Of a stretch of 64,000 bases of DNA, positions 43,040 through 53,480 are shown piece by piece. Position 1 is the first letter of the stretch. Each line of letters opens with the position of its first letter. This DNA is from Forficula auricularia. Its lineage: Eukaryota > Arthropoda > Insecta > Dermaptera > Forficulidae. A program made the position numbers and the translations under genes. Where the stretch lies: the NCBI GenBank assembly GCA_024734495.1, contig JALMQS010000187.1, forward strand, positions 22,421,870-22,485,869, read 5' to 3'. The notes under the pieces are model-generated. The model made no database searches. It had not been told where the DNA came from and saw only the letters and a program-made list of their open reading frames with translations.

Positions 43040-43770
43040 AAGGACAGTCGTTCACTAGAATTAGACTCTGTTTCGCGGAGTGATGTTGAGCGACGGTTTG
43101 CGTGCCGCAAGCTAGCAAGAAGCTTTACAGCTGGTTTGTAAATATTTGTAAATACTTATCTATGTATAGAAAGAATCTACCATAATTATCATTGTAAATA
43201 CCTTGTAAATTCACATAAATTTATTTATCAAAAATTGTACCTCGATAAAGGCTTAAATATATAAATAAATATACTTTTCACGCGTTATTTGTAAAATATT
43301 TAGCCAAAAATGTCTAGTAAAAGCAATCCTATTAATATATGAGGTTTGTTTAGTACAGAAAAATAGCTGTGCAAATGTTTCAACAAGTGGAAAAAAGAGA
43401 TTCCATTTAGTGTATTTGAAAAATGAAAAGGGTCATTAAAGGGTGACATTAATTTAAATGAATTTAATCAAAAGGCCTTTTAGTTTTAAATTCGCATTGA
43501 GCTCAAGCATGTCAAATCAATTGGCTGCCAACCAATGTCAGTTAACATGAAGATTTTCTCCCATTAATCATAAAAAAATTTGATTATTCAATTTGCTCGT
43601 TTTTTTATTATTTTTTTTTTAGTCGCGGTCTCTATTAATAAAACAATAATATATACAATCTATCATTTTCCAATCGAATTATTGATCCCGCGAATTGACA
43701 TTTAATGTTTATTAATGAATTTATAATACATTTTTTTAAGAAAAGAATCGCTAGAATTTAAATCAAATAA
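43040..43770. other. No gene seen downstream of the heat-shock element
   Basis: 43040-43140 is moderately GC-rich (GAGCGACGGTTTGCGTGCCG). From 43140 the DNA is AT-rich with TTTGTAAATATTTGTAAATA-like repeats and AAATATATAAATAAATATAC at 43255. It could be the body of a non-coding transcript or an old retroelement LTR, but neither is demonstrated. Confidence 0.3.
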
Positions 43771-43771
43771 A

Positions 43772-44285
43772 TCTATATAATAAAAATTAATTTCTGTTTA
43801 TTCGTAAGCGCAGATCTCTCAAATGCCTGAACCGATTTGGCTAATTTTTTTTAAAAATGTTCGCAATAGTCCAATTCAGGTTAATACGTAAAAAAAATTT
43901 GTAAAAGTTGCCCGGAAAATTGGAAAATTCAGGAAAAACTAAAAAAATTCAGGTTAGCCAACATAGATTGCCAAACGATAAAAGAACTAAACTAGCAAAA
44001 AAAACAAGTGTTAGCGGCCCTGTTTGCAAGAATCTTGAGTGTCATTCATTCTCAATAGTTCTAACCACAAACAAACAAGATGCCCGATAATAGCTTTTTA
44101 GAAATCTTTCAACTGTAAATATTATTTTTGGTTAAGGGAACAATAATTATAAACCTGGCCAAAAATTTAGATATACCAATCGGAGCACCAAACGGACATA
44201 TGTTGCTAATATAGTTTCGATACGTCCAGTGGTTTAGGCTTGAAGCATAAGAGTTAGTCACAGCAACGCGTGGTCGGGTCAGCTA
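43772..44285 (+). repeat. Insect-type interspersed repeat, possibly Helitron-like
   Basis: Opens TCTATATAATAAAAATTAAT with CTGAACCGATTTGGCTAATT nearby, and ends AACGCGTGGTCGGGTCAGCT then A. From memory, sequences with these two ends are common in insect genomes. The 5' TC and 3' CTA fit a Helitron only loosely and no replicase is present. Confidence 0.35.
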
Positions 44286-44329
44286 TCATCTATATAAATT
44301 TTAACCATAAAACGAGACGCTCCTCCACC

Positions 44330-44440
44330 AGGGGCTAGGTGACGCCGGGCCGAAGGCCCGAGCGTCAGGTAATATATATATATATATATGTAATATTGAA
44401 ATCCCCGCCACAACGCAGCCACAACACCAGATTGAAATCC
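44330..44440. repeat. GC-rich hairpin, (AT)n and short CCACAAC repeats
   Basis: CCGGGCCGAAGGCCCGAG is a strong hairpin at 44346-44363, followed by (TA)n and two copies of an ATTGAAATCCCC...CCACAAC unit. Confidence 0.5.
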
Positions 44441-44759
44441 CCCCCACAACACCGACCAATAGGAAGACAACGATTTGACAATGGAAGATAAATGATAAAA
44501 TATAATTATAATTGTTTATATTGTTAATTTATTTATTATATCTAAATTACTACAAAGAGATAAAGGACCTGAAATTTCGATTTCTCTTTATAGATGAAAC
44601 TCGAATTTTATTTACCTGAAGAATAAACGAAATTTTAGGTCCTTTATCTCTTTGTAGTAATTTAGATATAATAAATAAATTAACAATATAAACAATTATA
44701 ATTATATTTTATCATTTATTTTCCATTGATCGTATTTCCTATTGGTCAGTGTTGTGGGG
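44441..44759. mobile_element. Inverted repeat, about 130-bp arms
   Basis: Arms run from CCCCCACAACACCGACCAAT through ATAAATGATAAAATATAATT and AATTACTACAAAGAGATAAA to a short centre; the right arm mirrors them. The centre has CUGAAGAAU...CGAAAUUUUAGG, faintly hammerhead-like, so a decayed Penelope-type pair is possible. Confidence 0.7.
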
Positions 44760-44795
44760 AGATGTAATCTGTGTTATTGCTACGTATGTTTCGAG

Positions 44796-44823
44796 ATTTA
44801 TATATATATATATATATATATAT
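44796..44823. repeat. (AT)n microsatellite
   Basis: About 28 bp of TA. Confidence 0.95.
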
Positions 44824-44829
44824 TGGCTT

Positions 44830-44975
44830 TTCGGCTCTTCAGCCAATTTACGATACTATTATTACTTCTATGTAGAGATCAGATTTTTATCCGGTTGCCT
44901 CGAGTCGGATTGGAACCCGGGTTCACTTGATCATCAGGGTGGTACGCTAACCGCTCAACTAACCCGACCCCCTAA
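44830..44975 (-). repeat. SINE-C copy 1
   Basis: On the minus strand the head reads GGGTCGGGTTAGTTGAGCGG (A-box-like) and GGGTTCCAATCCGACTCGAG (B-box-like), and the body ends in GGCAACCGGATAAAAATCTG then ATCTC. A second copy is at 60340-60440. Confidence 0.65.
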
Positions 44976-45014
44976 ATAATTAATTTAAATACGAATCTTC
45001 TAAAAATAAAATAC

Positions 45015-45200
45015 AGTTTGGAATGATCATCGGTAAAATACCAACATATGTACATTAGTTATTATAATTTTGGAGTTACAGCTAGATAAAATACTGCCAT
45101 ATCTTAGTGTTAGTAAGTTATAGACTCCAAAATTATAATAGCTACAAATCTGTAAAAATTCTGAAGGGTAGCTACTATTATAAGGATAAAGTCTATAGAG
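45015..45200. repeat. Small inverted repeat
   Basis: TTATTATAATTTTGGAG and CTCCAAAATTATAATAGC frame about 50 bp. Confidence 0.55.
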
Positions 45201-45204
45201 TTTC

Positions 45205-45415
45205 AAATTTTTTAAACCATTGCTTTTGCGCGAATAAAAAATTGATCGGTCAATGCCAAAAACCCCATGTTATTTAGATGAGAAACTTACATCGCTCTGA
45301 AATTGAGATAGGGGCTTAAAACTTGTGGGATATATTTTTTATTTATTTCGAACCATATGAGCCACTGCCAGCGTAAAAATTCGAAAATTCCCAAAATAAG
45401 GACCACCCTAATGTA
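45205..45415 (+). repeat. Repeat R10, copy 2
   Basis: Same order of landmarks as 27610-27840; ends AAGGACCACCCTAATGTACA followed by a TACATATG palindromic cluster. Confidence 0.65.
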
Positions 45416-45555
45416 CATATGTACATACACATATGTATGAAATAGTAATTGAATAAAATAAATATAATACATATATAAATTGCTGTACTTATCGACCATA
45501 CTATTTTTTTTATCGTTTGTGAACTTGGGCTTTGAAATAATTATTTGTTAATTTT

Positions 45556-45632
45556 GTTGAGTTTTGAGTTTTTCTTAGACTCCTGATGATGGGCTAACCC
45601 CCGAAATATATCGAATTCAAAACTCAATTTTG
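45556..45632 (+). ncRNA. Hammerhead-like ribozyme with long stem I, family E
   Basis: Core at 45583-45612: CUGAUGA + U + stem II GGG/CCC + GAAA + UAUAU + C. Outside it, TTGAGTTTTGAG pairs with CAAAACTCAA, giving about ten stem I pairs. Stem III would be the self-complementary AUAUAU, with AUC as the cleavage-type triplet. Confidence 0.55.
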
Positions 45633-45664
45633 TTTTATTTCTTTTTTGTGAAACCTACCTCGTA

Positions 45665-46075
45665 TCTTACTCAAGTTTTATTATTATATTTGTATACATA
45701 TACTGTGGGCCCCAAAAAGACTAGAAATGCAAAAACTAACCACATTTTGTATACATAGTTTCGTCAAAAGGGTTAGAATTTTCATTTTTGACCCATCCCC
45801 CATTTTGAGTGGTTAGTTTGCATTTCTAGCCTTCTGGGGGTCCACAGAATATGTATACAAAATTTGGATGAGTTTGGTCGAAAGGGCTAGAATTTTCATT
45901 TTTGACCCTCCACCCACCTTTTTCGTCTGATATAACGTTTAAAACACATTTAAAAAAAAATTATTATTTGATGTTTTCTCCACAAATATATTCAGTTTTT
46001 TCTAGTTAAATTTTTTCATTTCTTATACCTCTTCAAAATGTGGTAGATCTTTATGGCCCACCCTGTATATTCGAA
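45665..46075. mobile_element. Foldback transposon (CAGGGTGGGCCAT family), incomplete copy
   Basis: The right end ATGGCCCACCCTGTA matches 16976-16990 with the same subterminal arm. The left end is truncated. The arms around 45690-45860 form an inverted repeat (GACTAGAAATGCAAAAACTA / GGTTAGTTTGCATTTCTAGC). It lacks the R2 insertion seen in the other copy. Confidence 0.7.
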
Positions 46076-46079
46076 TCTA

Positions 46080-47060
46080 TATTCGAAATCATACAGAGCA
46101 ATTTAATTAAATCAAGCTTTCTGATTGGCTTATATGAAAAAAAAATAATCAATAAAATAGTTTAAATAAGAAGCCTTTTTATTTTATTTATTTATTATAT
46201 TTTTTAACAGAACTTCCTTAATACGATTTCAGTTGACTTTAATAAAATATAAGAGTATAAATAAGAATCTCAATAGAGAGACTTTTAAGGGTGAGATTTG
46301 GAGAGAGGAGAGGGGACGAGAGGGGGATGAAAGAAAAGAATTACGATTCCTTTTGGTCTCGAAGTGGCAATGAATTTTGTGGTTTCCTTTTCCCCTTCTC
46401 TAAAACCTTTTTGTAACGAAAAAGATTTAAGATTATAGAAAATCTTAAGACAGGTATTGAGTGCAAACCGCTCTTTATTTTTTCTGATGAAAAAAGACTT
46501 GATTATTATTATAGAAAAAAAAGAAAAAAAAACTAAGTACTAGAAGATAATGAACAAATCCCATCTCAACCTCTTTAATTGAAGAGCCCTCTCAAAGGAG
46601 GAGGATTTCGCATTAATTTCAAATATTATTTATAATTTCATCTCTTGGCGTTGGCCCTTTTATTTTGCATTTGCCTAAATGAATCTTAATTAAGGGATCA
46701 ATTGACTTCTAAAAGTTCATGCATTTATAAATATTTATTAAGAATGTTAAGCTATCAGAGTTTTACTTCTATACCTGATACCGAGTGTTTTATACTATTT
46801 AGCAATGTCGTGTCATTAAAAGACTTGGATAATATTTTACATATTAATAAATAAAAAAATTGGGAAAAAAGTGAAACGTTTTACAATTTTCAGTAAGTTC
46901 ATTCTAAATTTTAGAAATTTATTTGTCCGCAAAAAGTTTTATCTAGAAAACAAAAACATGCTAAAAAAGGTGCAGTTGCAGTGACGCCCCTAGGATCGGG
47001 CAACTGGGTCAACCACCCTGGGCCCCGCGCTTAAGAAGATGCAGCATAATAATAATTAAT
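46080..47060. other. No confirmed gene; unique island 46260-46700
   Basis: 46260-46400 is purine-rich (GAGAGAGGAGAGGGGACGAG) and single copy. 46975-47035 holds CCTAGGATCGGGCAACTGGG and GGGCCCCGCGC, resembling the CCCTGGGGCCC block near 4590. No coding frame supported. Confidence 0.3.
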
Positions 47061-47125
47061 GGATATCGATGAGGCAGTCCAAAAAAGAAGAAGATAATTT
47101 ACACTATCTTTTTATTCATAAAACC

Positions 47126-47157
47126 GACGTTTCGGAGGCTATTCCCTCCTTCTTCAG
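47126..47157 (-). ncRNA. Hammerhead-like ribozyme motif, family B
   Basis: CUGAAGA + A + stem II GGAGG/CCUCC + GAAAC + GUC on the minus strand, mirror of 47287-47318. Confidence 0.65.
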
Positions 47158-47286
47158 GGTTTTGAAAAGTGTAGTAGACTATAATTCTGCTAAGAATGAA
47201 ATAGAATATATTACTGTTACTGCCACTGAAAGAGGAGACAGAGGGGAATGTCGCATTGGATTTCCTTCACTGACTTTTCAAAACCC

Positions 47287-47318
47287 CTGAAGAAGGAGGG
47301 AATAGCCTCCGAAACGTC
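47287..47318 (+). ncRNA. Hammerhead-like ribozyme motif, family B
   Basis: CUGAAGA + A + stem II GGAGG/CCUCC + GAAAC + GUC. Stem I: CC/GG, one bulged C, AAA/UUU. The ACGU in GAAACGUC is self-complementary. Confidence 0.65.
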
Positions 47319-47544
47319 GGTTTATGAATAAAACAGATAGTATACATATCTTCTTTTTGTGACTGCCTAATCAATAATCATCAATTGTACTTATCAGTCT
47401 CGTCTAGCAAAAATTACTTCAATCGTAATAAATACGAATATTACTTTAATAATATCTTGAATTTCATTGACTCAAGCAGATATTTTCATGTAATCATGAT
47501 TCGTAGACTCACATCAAAATTTAATTATATTTAGAGGATGAGAA

Positions 47545-47645
47545 ACCGAGTGTAAATTATCTTCTTCTTTTTTTGGACTGCCTCATCGATATCCACTTAA
47601 TTCACTTATCAGTCCGTCTCCAAAAATTACTCCAATCTTATAATA
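47545..47645 (+). repeat. Penelope-like family B tail
   Basis: GTAAATTATCTTCTTC, GGACTGCCTCATCGATATCC and TCAGTCCGTCTCCAAAAATT match the 3' flank of the pair above; no ribozyme core. Confidence 0.6.
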
Positions 47646-47717
47646 ATAATTTTTACACTTTTTGGTTTTATAATGTCCGCAATTTTGTTTAAATAAAGTT
47701 TTGTAAAATTATCGTGA

Positions 47718-48186
47718 ATTAAAATTTGAATTTTTATTTAAATCACACATAATTAATTATAATTGCCAACTTCATGTAGATAAGATAAACGATGTACCTT
47801 GTATTATAAATTCCAACTATGTAAACTATACCTAATATTCTTGATATGTGGATTAATTGTTATTTATTATTGTTATTATTATTATCATTTGATATGTCAA
47901 TATTTTTCGCTTCATCGTTTTTAAAAACATGTAATGCTCAGTCCGACAGTGGGCGCTGAGATCGTCAGTGTGTTGGTTTTGTGACTGGACTGTACATGGA
48001 ATCTATATAAGCCTGACCGACACGTGATTGGCTCAGTTAACCTATAATCGGAGTTGGTACTCATACTTGAGAACGATCGTAGAATAAGCCGATCGAAACG
48101 TCGTATTTATATTGTATTATTTGTTCGTGTTTAATAAATAATTATAATTAATTATGTGTGATTTAAATAAAGATTCAAATTTTAAT
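47718..48186 (+). mobile_element. Element with 47-bp inverted ends and a hammerhead-like segment
   Basis: Ends ATTAAAATTTGAATTTTTAT...CACACATAATTAATTATAATT and complement (47718-47765, 48137-48186). The interior is less AT-rich at 47940-48060 and includes CTATATAAGC, TATA-box-like, before the ribozyme-like part at 48067. Confidence 0.65.
48067..48102 (+). ncRNA. Hammerhead-like variant, family F
   Basis: CUUGAGAA, stem II CGAUCG/CGAUCG, then AAACGUC. The CUGA half has an extra U, so this is a diverged or inactive form. Confidence 0.35.
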
Positions 48187-49289
48187 CAAATTAATCACAA
48201 AAATAAAAGCTTCAACAGCTTCAATAGTAATTAACGTTAATTATTTATTTTATTTTTTTGTTTTTTGTTTTTTTCTAATACTTAGTTTATTTTTAGAAAC
48301 ATTTTGTCCAACTTTGGGGAGTTAATTAGTACTTTTAAAAGTATCATTGATAATATAATATAATATATAATCGGTATAACTTACAAAGGCTTGAGTTGTG
48401 CCTTTGATTAAGTAATTCCATGTATTTAGTTACAAGGATGTTTTCTATTTTCAATTCTTCTCCTCTTCTTAATTCAATTAAAAATTCTTCTCTCGGTTTT
48501 TCACTAACCAAGTTGCTTGCTAAGTTGTAAATAGAAAATAGTAGGACTTACACTCCTTAATTATCACCAATTTTCAACGGCGATCGCTTGAATTAAACAT
48601 TCTATCATCCAGCATTTAAAAAAAGAAATCAGGTATTTGAACAATGTCTGCCTATACTTTCCAATTTATTAGCATTGTATTTAGCTATGCCTAAAACCTA
48701 TATCCTTCAGGTTTTATACGTTTTGAGCAATACCATCCCTTTAAAATAATTATTTTTTTCCCCTTAATTATCGAAATGTAAAATGAATTTATCAAAATTG
48801 ATTAGTTTACACAGCGAACTCCTTCACCTTACTAAGAACAAGTGATTCTACAAATTAATTAACTATTACCTATTTGGAAGTGAAACTCTTAAACGGCCAT
48901 CTCTTTTTAAAGACATTTCTAGAAAATAATTATCATTGTAAGATGAAGATTTCTCTGCCTATTTTTTTCATAATTTTCTCAATGAATGATTGTATGGCTG
49001 ATTGCTTGTAAGATTGATTAGTATTGCAGAATGAAATTCAGAACATTTCCACACGTCAAGTATATCTCTCTTTAATTACACTCGGCAACTTTTCCAATTC
49101 AATCTTTTAAGATCCAGCCAAGAAGTTGTCAAGTTTCTGTCTTTCAACTCCAATATAGAAAAAAAACATTTTTAGCAATATACGGCTGCCAAATGTTTGT
49201 AATTCAAGAAAAGGCAGCAGACGCATCATATTTCAGCTACTTTTGACGTTTAGTAGTATATTTTTTTAATAATGGTTTGATTAGTTATT
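48187..49289. other. No feature seen
   Basis: AT-rich single-copy DNA; nothing supported. Confidence 0.3.
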
Positions 49290-50667
49290 AGAGACCGGAT
49301 TTTTATGCAGTAAAAAGTGCCAAAATATGCCATAAAATATGCAGTTAAAAATGCCGAAATATGCAAGTAATATGCGGAATACATCAGACGCTCGTGAGAA
49401 TCTTTTTCCTCAAGTCCACATCTTATAATGACTCAAAAAACTCATGAAAACGATTCTAGAATTAGGTGTCTAAATGTCGTGCATTAGTATGAAAATATCT
49501 CGATAATCATGTTTAGAGACCGGATATTTATGCAGTAAAAAGTCCCAAAATATGCAGTTAAAAATGCAAGTAATATACGGAATACTTTGAAATATGCAAA
49601 TATATGCAGCAAAAGATGGAAAAATAAATTTTTTTATCCACTAAAAAATTAAAATCAAAATGACTATATATTTGAAGGATTGATATGAGAGGATTAAAAT
49701 GATAAAGTAAGCTATAGACACCAAAAGTGTCAAATATATCTACTTTTATGGCGTAAAAAATTTCACAAAAATTCTCGTTACATTTAATATAATATTATTA
49801 AAAAATCTTTAAACTCAAAGAAATAATAGGTACACTTGAATAAAATAAACATAACAAATATAGGGGTAGTTTTATTTAATAGATTCGATTGTATTGTATT
49901 CCATTTATTTTTGGCATATATTAACAATAAAGTAAAGAAAATATTGAAAAATTTTAGAAACTTTTTAAGATTTTAAATATAAAATACTAGGTAGGTTTCA
50001 CAAAATTATTTTTATGAAACCTACCTAGTATTTTATATTTTAAATTTTAAAAAGTTTCTAAAATTTTTCAAATTTTCCTTACTTTATTTAGAATGTTTCA
50101 CTAAGAACCCACACCATTCTCCCTTAACAAAATATATTAACAAGCTTTTCTTAGTGATGTACAAATAATAAACTAATAAAATAATGCAAAATTTGACCGC
50201 ATATACTAATCTGATTCCTACACTAATTTACACACACTAATTCAACACACATACACAAACACTCAATGTCCAAAATAGATTATAGTTCCCGAAGGTCCTT
50301 AAAAAAATATAAATAAATAATTAACAAATGATCTAAAAAATAATTAAAATTTGATTGTAATTGTGAATAATTTATGTTTACAAGTGTCCTCCTCTTTTAT
50401 TTCTTCTTTTTTTTATTCTTTCGCCAAAAATTTACTTTTAAAACATCTCTATTTGACACGAAATGTGCAATATTTGACAAAAAATCCTTCAAAAATGAAA
50501 TTTTATGCAAAATTCTTAAAATATACAATTTTACGCAATATCACTCAAATATGCAGAATAAAATTTAAACCACAGTATCCTAGATGCATGATTCGGGTAG
50601 ATAATTGATCTCCTGGGTCGTATGTGTCGGTGAACAAAATATGCAATTGCATAGGAATCCGGTCTCT
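49290..50667. mobile_element. hAT-like non-autonomous element
   Basis: Ends AGAGACCGGATTTTTATGCA and the complement AGAGACCGGATTCCTATGCA. The flanks share AGTTATT, giving a 7-8 bp duplication. Subterminal regions are dense in AAATATGCA-type repeats on both sides, as in some hATs. A second, internal left end (49514-49620) and repeat R8 (49383-49500, reverse of 20490-20625) show nested insertion. An inverted repeat (GAAACCTACCTAGTATTTTA) lies at 49950-50075. No transposase frame. Confidence 0.7.
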
Positions 50668-51014
50668 AGTTATTATTTATTATTAATATTAAGATTTAAA
50701 ATAAACTGGTTTTCCAAGTAAACGACTTTAACTCATCTATATTTTATTGTGAAACAGTTTTACTCAGTACGCCTGGGAGGCAGGCAGTATTCTGCTTTTC
50801 TTCTGTCACACTCGGTGTCATCTCTCAAAAGAAAAGAAATAGAAAATCGCGCTCAAAACAAAAATTGATAGCAATGGGATAATTGTTTAATGCAATCATT
50901 CCTTAAAAATATTCTATTATGGTTATAATTTGTAGTAATTAATCTAAATTACGGTAAACTAAATAAAATGTTGAGCATTAATAAGTCCTCATTTTTTATC
51001 AAATGCTAAACTAA
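50668..51014. other. No feature seen
   Basis: AT-rich with a small less AT-rich patch at 50765-50810; nothing supported. Confidence 0.3.
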
Positions 51015-52120
51015 CTTTATTTTATTTTATTTCACATAATACATGGCATATCAACTACTAAGGTCATTAGTGCCACCGAATTCCTGACTTCTTTTTTCTT
51101 TCTTCAATTCCATCTTCATTATCTTCACTCTTCTATACATTAAGAAATGAAGAAAAACAAAAACCAAAGAGAAAGAAACAACAAAAAATAAAAATTAACA
51201 ATATAGCAAACACAGAACAATAGAAAAACAAAACCTCCGACAAATCATATCCCATATACAAAACACACAAGAAATATCTACGAAGCAAAAATACATATAG
51301 ATAATAAGAAATTCAACCAAAACAGATAATAATAAAAATAAGTCGAAAACTATAATATATTAAATTTGGGACAAAAACCCTGTTACTTTTAAAAATTAAA
51401 ATAAATTGTTAAATTCTTTGGGATCTACCAAAATATTCTTCAAATTTCCCTGAATTTTAAATCTTTTTTTTTTTTTTTTTTTTATTTATTTAATGTCACC
51501 GGGAACAAAGCCCATTTAGACAACACATAAGTAAAGTGTTAGTAGGGTTAGTGAGGGAGCCGAGTTTTCAGCCGGTAGAAATTTTTATTTGCCAGCTAGG
51601 ATCGAACCCCGGCCTACCACTTCAACATCGTCATAATCGATCGATGCCGAAGCGAGGCCAATGCGTTAGCTGACTGAGCCAACCCGAATTCCCGAATTTT
51701 AAATCTATCCCTCAGGATATTGTATAAAGGCTACTCTATCAAAAGATGGTCTACATTCATTCTCTTATTACAAGAAACGCAGGCTAAACTATCTAAAAGG
51801 GTAATAGTAGTAAGTAATTATTGAAAAAAAAAAAATAAAAAAATTTAATAGAAAAATATGAGTGTCTTAATGTTTTTCCAAAAAGAATAACTTCGGGCTT
51901 CATACCTATATTTTAATTAAATGAGGGTCCATTACGCGACTAATAGAAAGCAGCCCACTATTCAAACCCACTAAAACTAACCGAGTTATTTCTCTACTAT
52001 TAAAACTACGGCTAATATGACTAAGTAAAGTATGTTTGGATATGATTTCGGGTATCTACCAGAACAATCGTTATGACAAAATCATTTAAAAACACCACTT
52101 AAAACAAAAATTAATCAACA
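51015..52120 (-). pseudogene. LINE 3' end (Jockey/I-type), interrupted by a SINE
   Basis: On the minus strand, a frame near 51805-51715 reads CVSCNKRMNVDHLLIE then PLYNILRDR, the Cys..Cys..His zinc-knuckle-like motif found near the end of many Jockey/I-group LINE proteins (C..C......HLL.ECP.Y...R). After the SINE it continues NILVDPKEFNNLF and FLKVTGFLSQI, the usual LINE C-terminal ending. The 3' region includes GCACTAATGACCTTAGTAGT and TGATATGCCAT, again typical, with an A-rich end near 51015. Stops and frame changes abound; no reverse-transcriptase motif is recognised upstream, so it is 5'-truncated or decayed. Confidence 0.65.
51465..51693 (-). repeat. SINE-D with 13-bp target duplication
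   Basis: On the minus strand it begins GGGAATTCGGGTTGGCTCAG (A-box-like TGGCTCAGTCAGC), has a perfect B box GGGTTCGATCC, and ends in a poly(A) tail (T run on the plus strand at 51465). GAATTTTAAATCT is repeated at 51452-51464 and 51694-51706. It interrupts the LINE relic. Confidence 0.92.
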
Positions 52121-52316
52121 AAAACTATTTGTACACTCTCACTGGGCACGCGCCTTCATTCCAATTTACTGACAAGATGTTTTCTCGCATGCGTGTGGGT
52201 GAACCACGTGATATGGCATCTTGTACAATACGGCATCTCACCCCAATCTACCTTAATTATCTAGTAAGATCTTTGATTAAATTGTCCTTATTCATTTGCT
52301 CATTTAATGAAAAATA

Positions 52317-52715
52317 GTGATGATCAAAACAAAACCAAGACCAATTCTGCTGATCACTAATTAATATAGGCAGAGGGTGTGTTTGTAAAGTCTTCTATAA
52401 GATGTTTAGAAAGTCCTGATCACTTTTAAGAAAAATATTATTATTTTGATTTTGAGTATTAATATTAGTGATGAGCAAAGCAAGACCAAGACCAAGACCA
52501 AGACTGCAAAAACATGACCAATTCTGCTCATCACTAATTAATATAGGCAGAGGTGTGTTTGTAAAGTCTTCTATAGGGTGTTTAGAAAGCCCTGATCACT
52601 TTTAAGAAAAATATTATTATTATTTTGTTTTTCAGTATTAATATTAGTGATGAGCAAAGCAAAGTCTTGGTCTTTCAGTCTTGGTCTTGGTCTTCCTTTG
52701 CTCATCACTAATGAA
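52317..52715. repeat. Tandem duplication containing hairpin MITE units
   Basis: About 180-bp units share CACTAATTAATATAGGCAGA, GTGTTTGTAAAGTCTTCTAT and CCTGATCACTTTTAAGAAAA. Between them TTAGTGATGAGCAAAGCAAG with (AAGACC)n and its complement TGCTCATCACTAA form hairpins. At least three hairpin ends are present. Confidence 0.75.
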
Positions 52716-53291
52716 AAATTTAAGTAGAAAAGTTGAAGACTTGGTCATCTTGGCTGAGAACAAAAGAGTATTTGATAAACAAACCGAGAGTACACAGTTT
52801 CTGTCTATTTTTAGTTTTTATAAGAATAATTCTGTCATTCCTCATAAGATCAGAGAACTCCAAAAGAATTCCAGGGCAAGTATTTATTATCAGTCTCAAG
52901 ATAGCACTTGAAATTTGGGTGGATTTCTTCCCAAAACAAGTACAAGAAGAAGGCATATCTATTCCCAATCAACGAAATAACTGAGCCCCTCTTTAATATT
53001 AATACCTAAGGGTTCTTTTGACCTGCTGATTGGATCAAATTCCATTCGTAAGAAGCGAATAAGATAGATCTAGGTACCTATTTCTTTCCTCTAGAGCAGG
53101 GGTCGAAAACCTGCGGCTCGCGAGCCGCATGCGGCTCTCCAGTTGCATGTGCAAATATTAATAATTATATTATTTTATTTTCAAAGCACATAAAAAAAAA
53201 TAGCGAACAAGAGGGAAACCATTCACAGATTTAATTGAAAAGTTTTTGAAAAGAGTTCCTAGCTTTCCAGTGACGAAGGAACACCAAGTTT

Positions 53292-53480
53292 TCAATATCC
53301 ATATGATATTGACTCCATGAAAAACATTTATAATTGAAGAAAGACTGATGATGAGGACCAGGTCTTCGAAACTATAGTCTCAAACAAATGAATAATATAT
53401 ATACAGATATATCATCTTGATATATATGTGTATATGTTTATTTGCATCAAGCAGAGGACAACCTCTTTGTTTCTCTTTGT
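53292..53480 (+). mobile_element. Penelope-like family A single arm, nested in hAT
   Basis: Nearly identical to the right arm at 4180-4360, with the same outer end AGGACAACCTCTTTGTTTCT. The hammerhead-like core at 53345-53379 has stem II GAGGAC/GUCUUC with one G-U pair. Confidence 0.75.
53345..53379 (+). ncRNA. Hammerhead-like ribozyme motif, PLE family A
   Basis: CUGAUGA + U + GAGGAC CAG GUCUUC + GAAAC + UAUA + GUC. Two substitutions against 4224-4258 change stem II and the loop but leave pairing possible. Confidence 0.65.

Larger units (their letters stand above)
47061..47380. mobile_element. Penelope-like family B inverted pair
   Basis: Arms GAGGCAGTCCAAAAAAGAAG ... mirrored to CTTCTTTTTGTGACTGCC. 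Each arm holds a hammerhead-like core with identical GAAACGTCGGTTTATGAATA. The 130-bp spacer is less AT-rich (CAGTGAAGGAAATCC on one strand) with no recognised protein. A solo tail copy follows at 47545-47645. Confidence 0.75.

Noticed and set aside
44560..44660. A hammerhead motif at the centre of the 44441-44759 inverted repeat
   Set aside because: The stem II region is too short and unpaired, and GAAA is followed by UUU; listed only as a faint resemblance.
47069..47290. A 73-codon open frame between family B ribozymes
   Set aside because: It begins in one arm and ends in the other; the middle 130 bp give no recognisable protein in either orientation.
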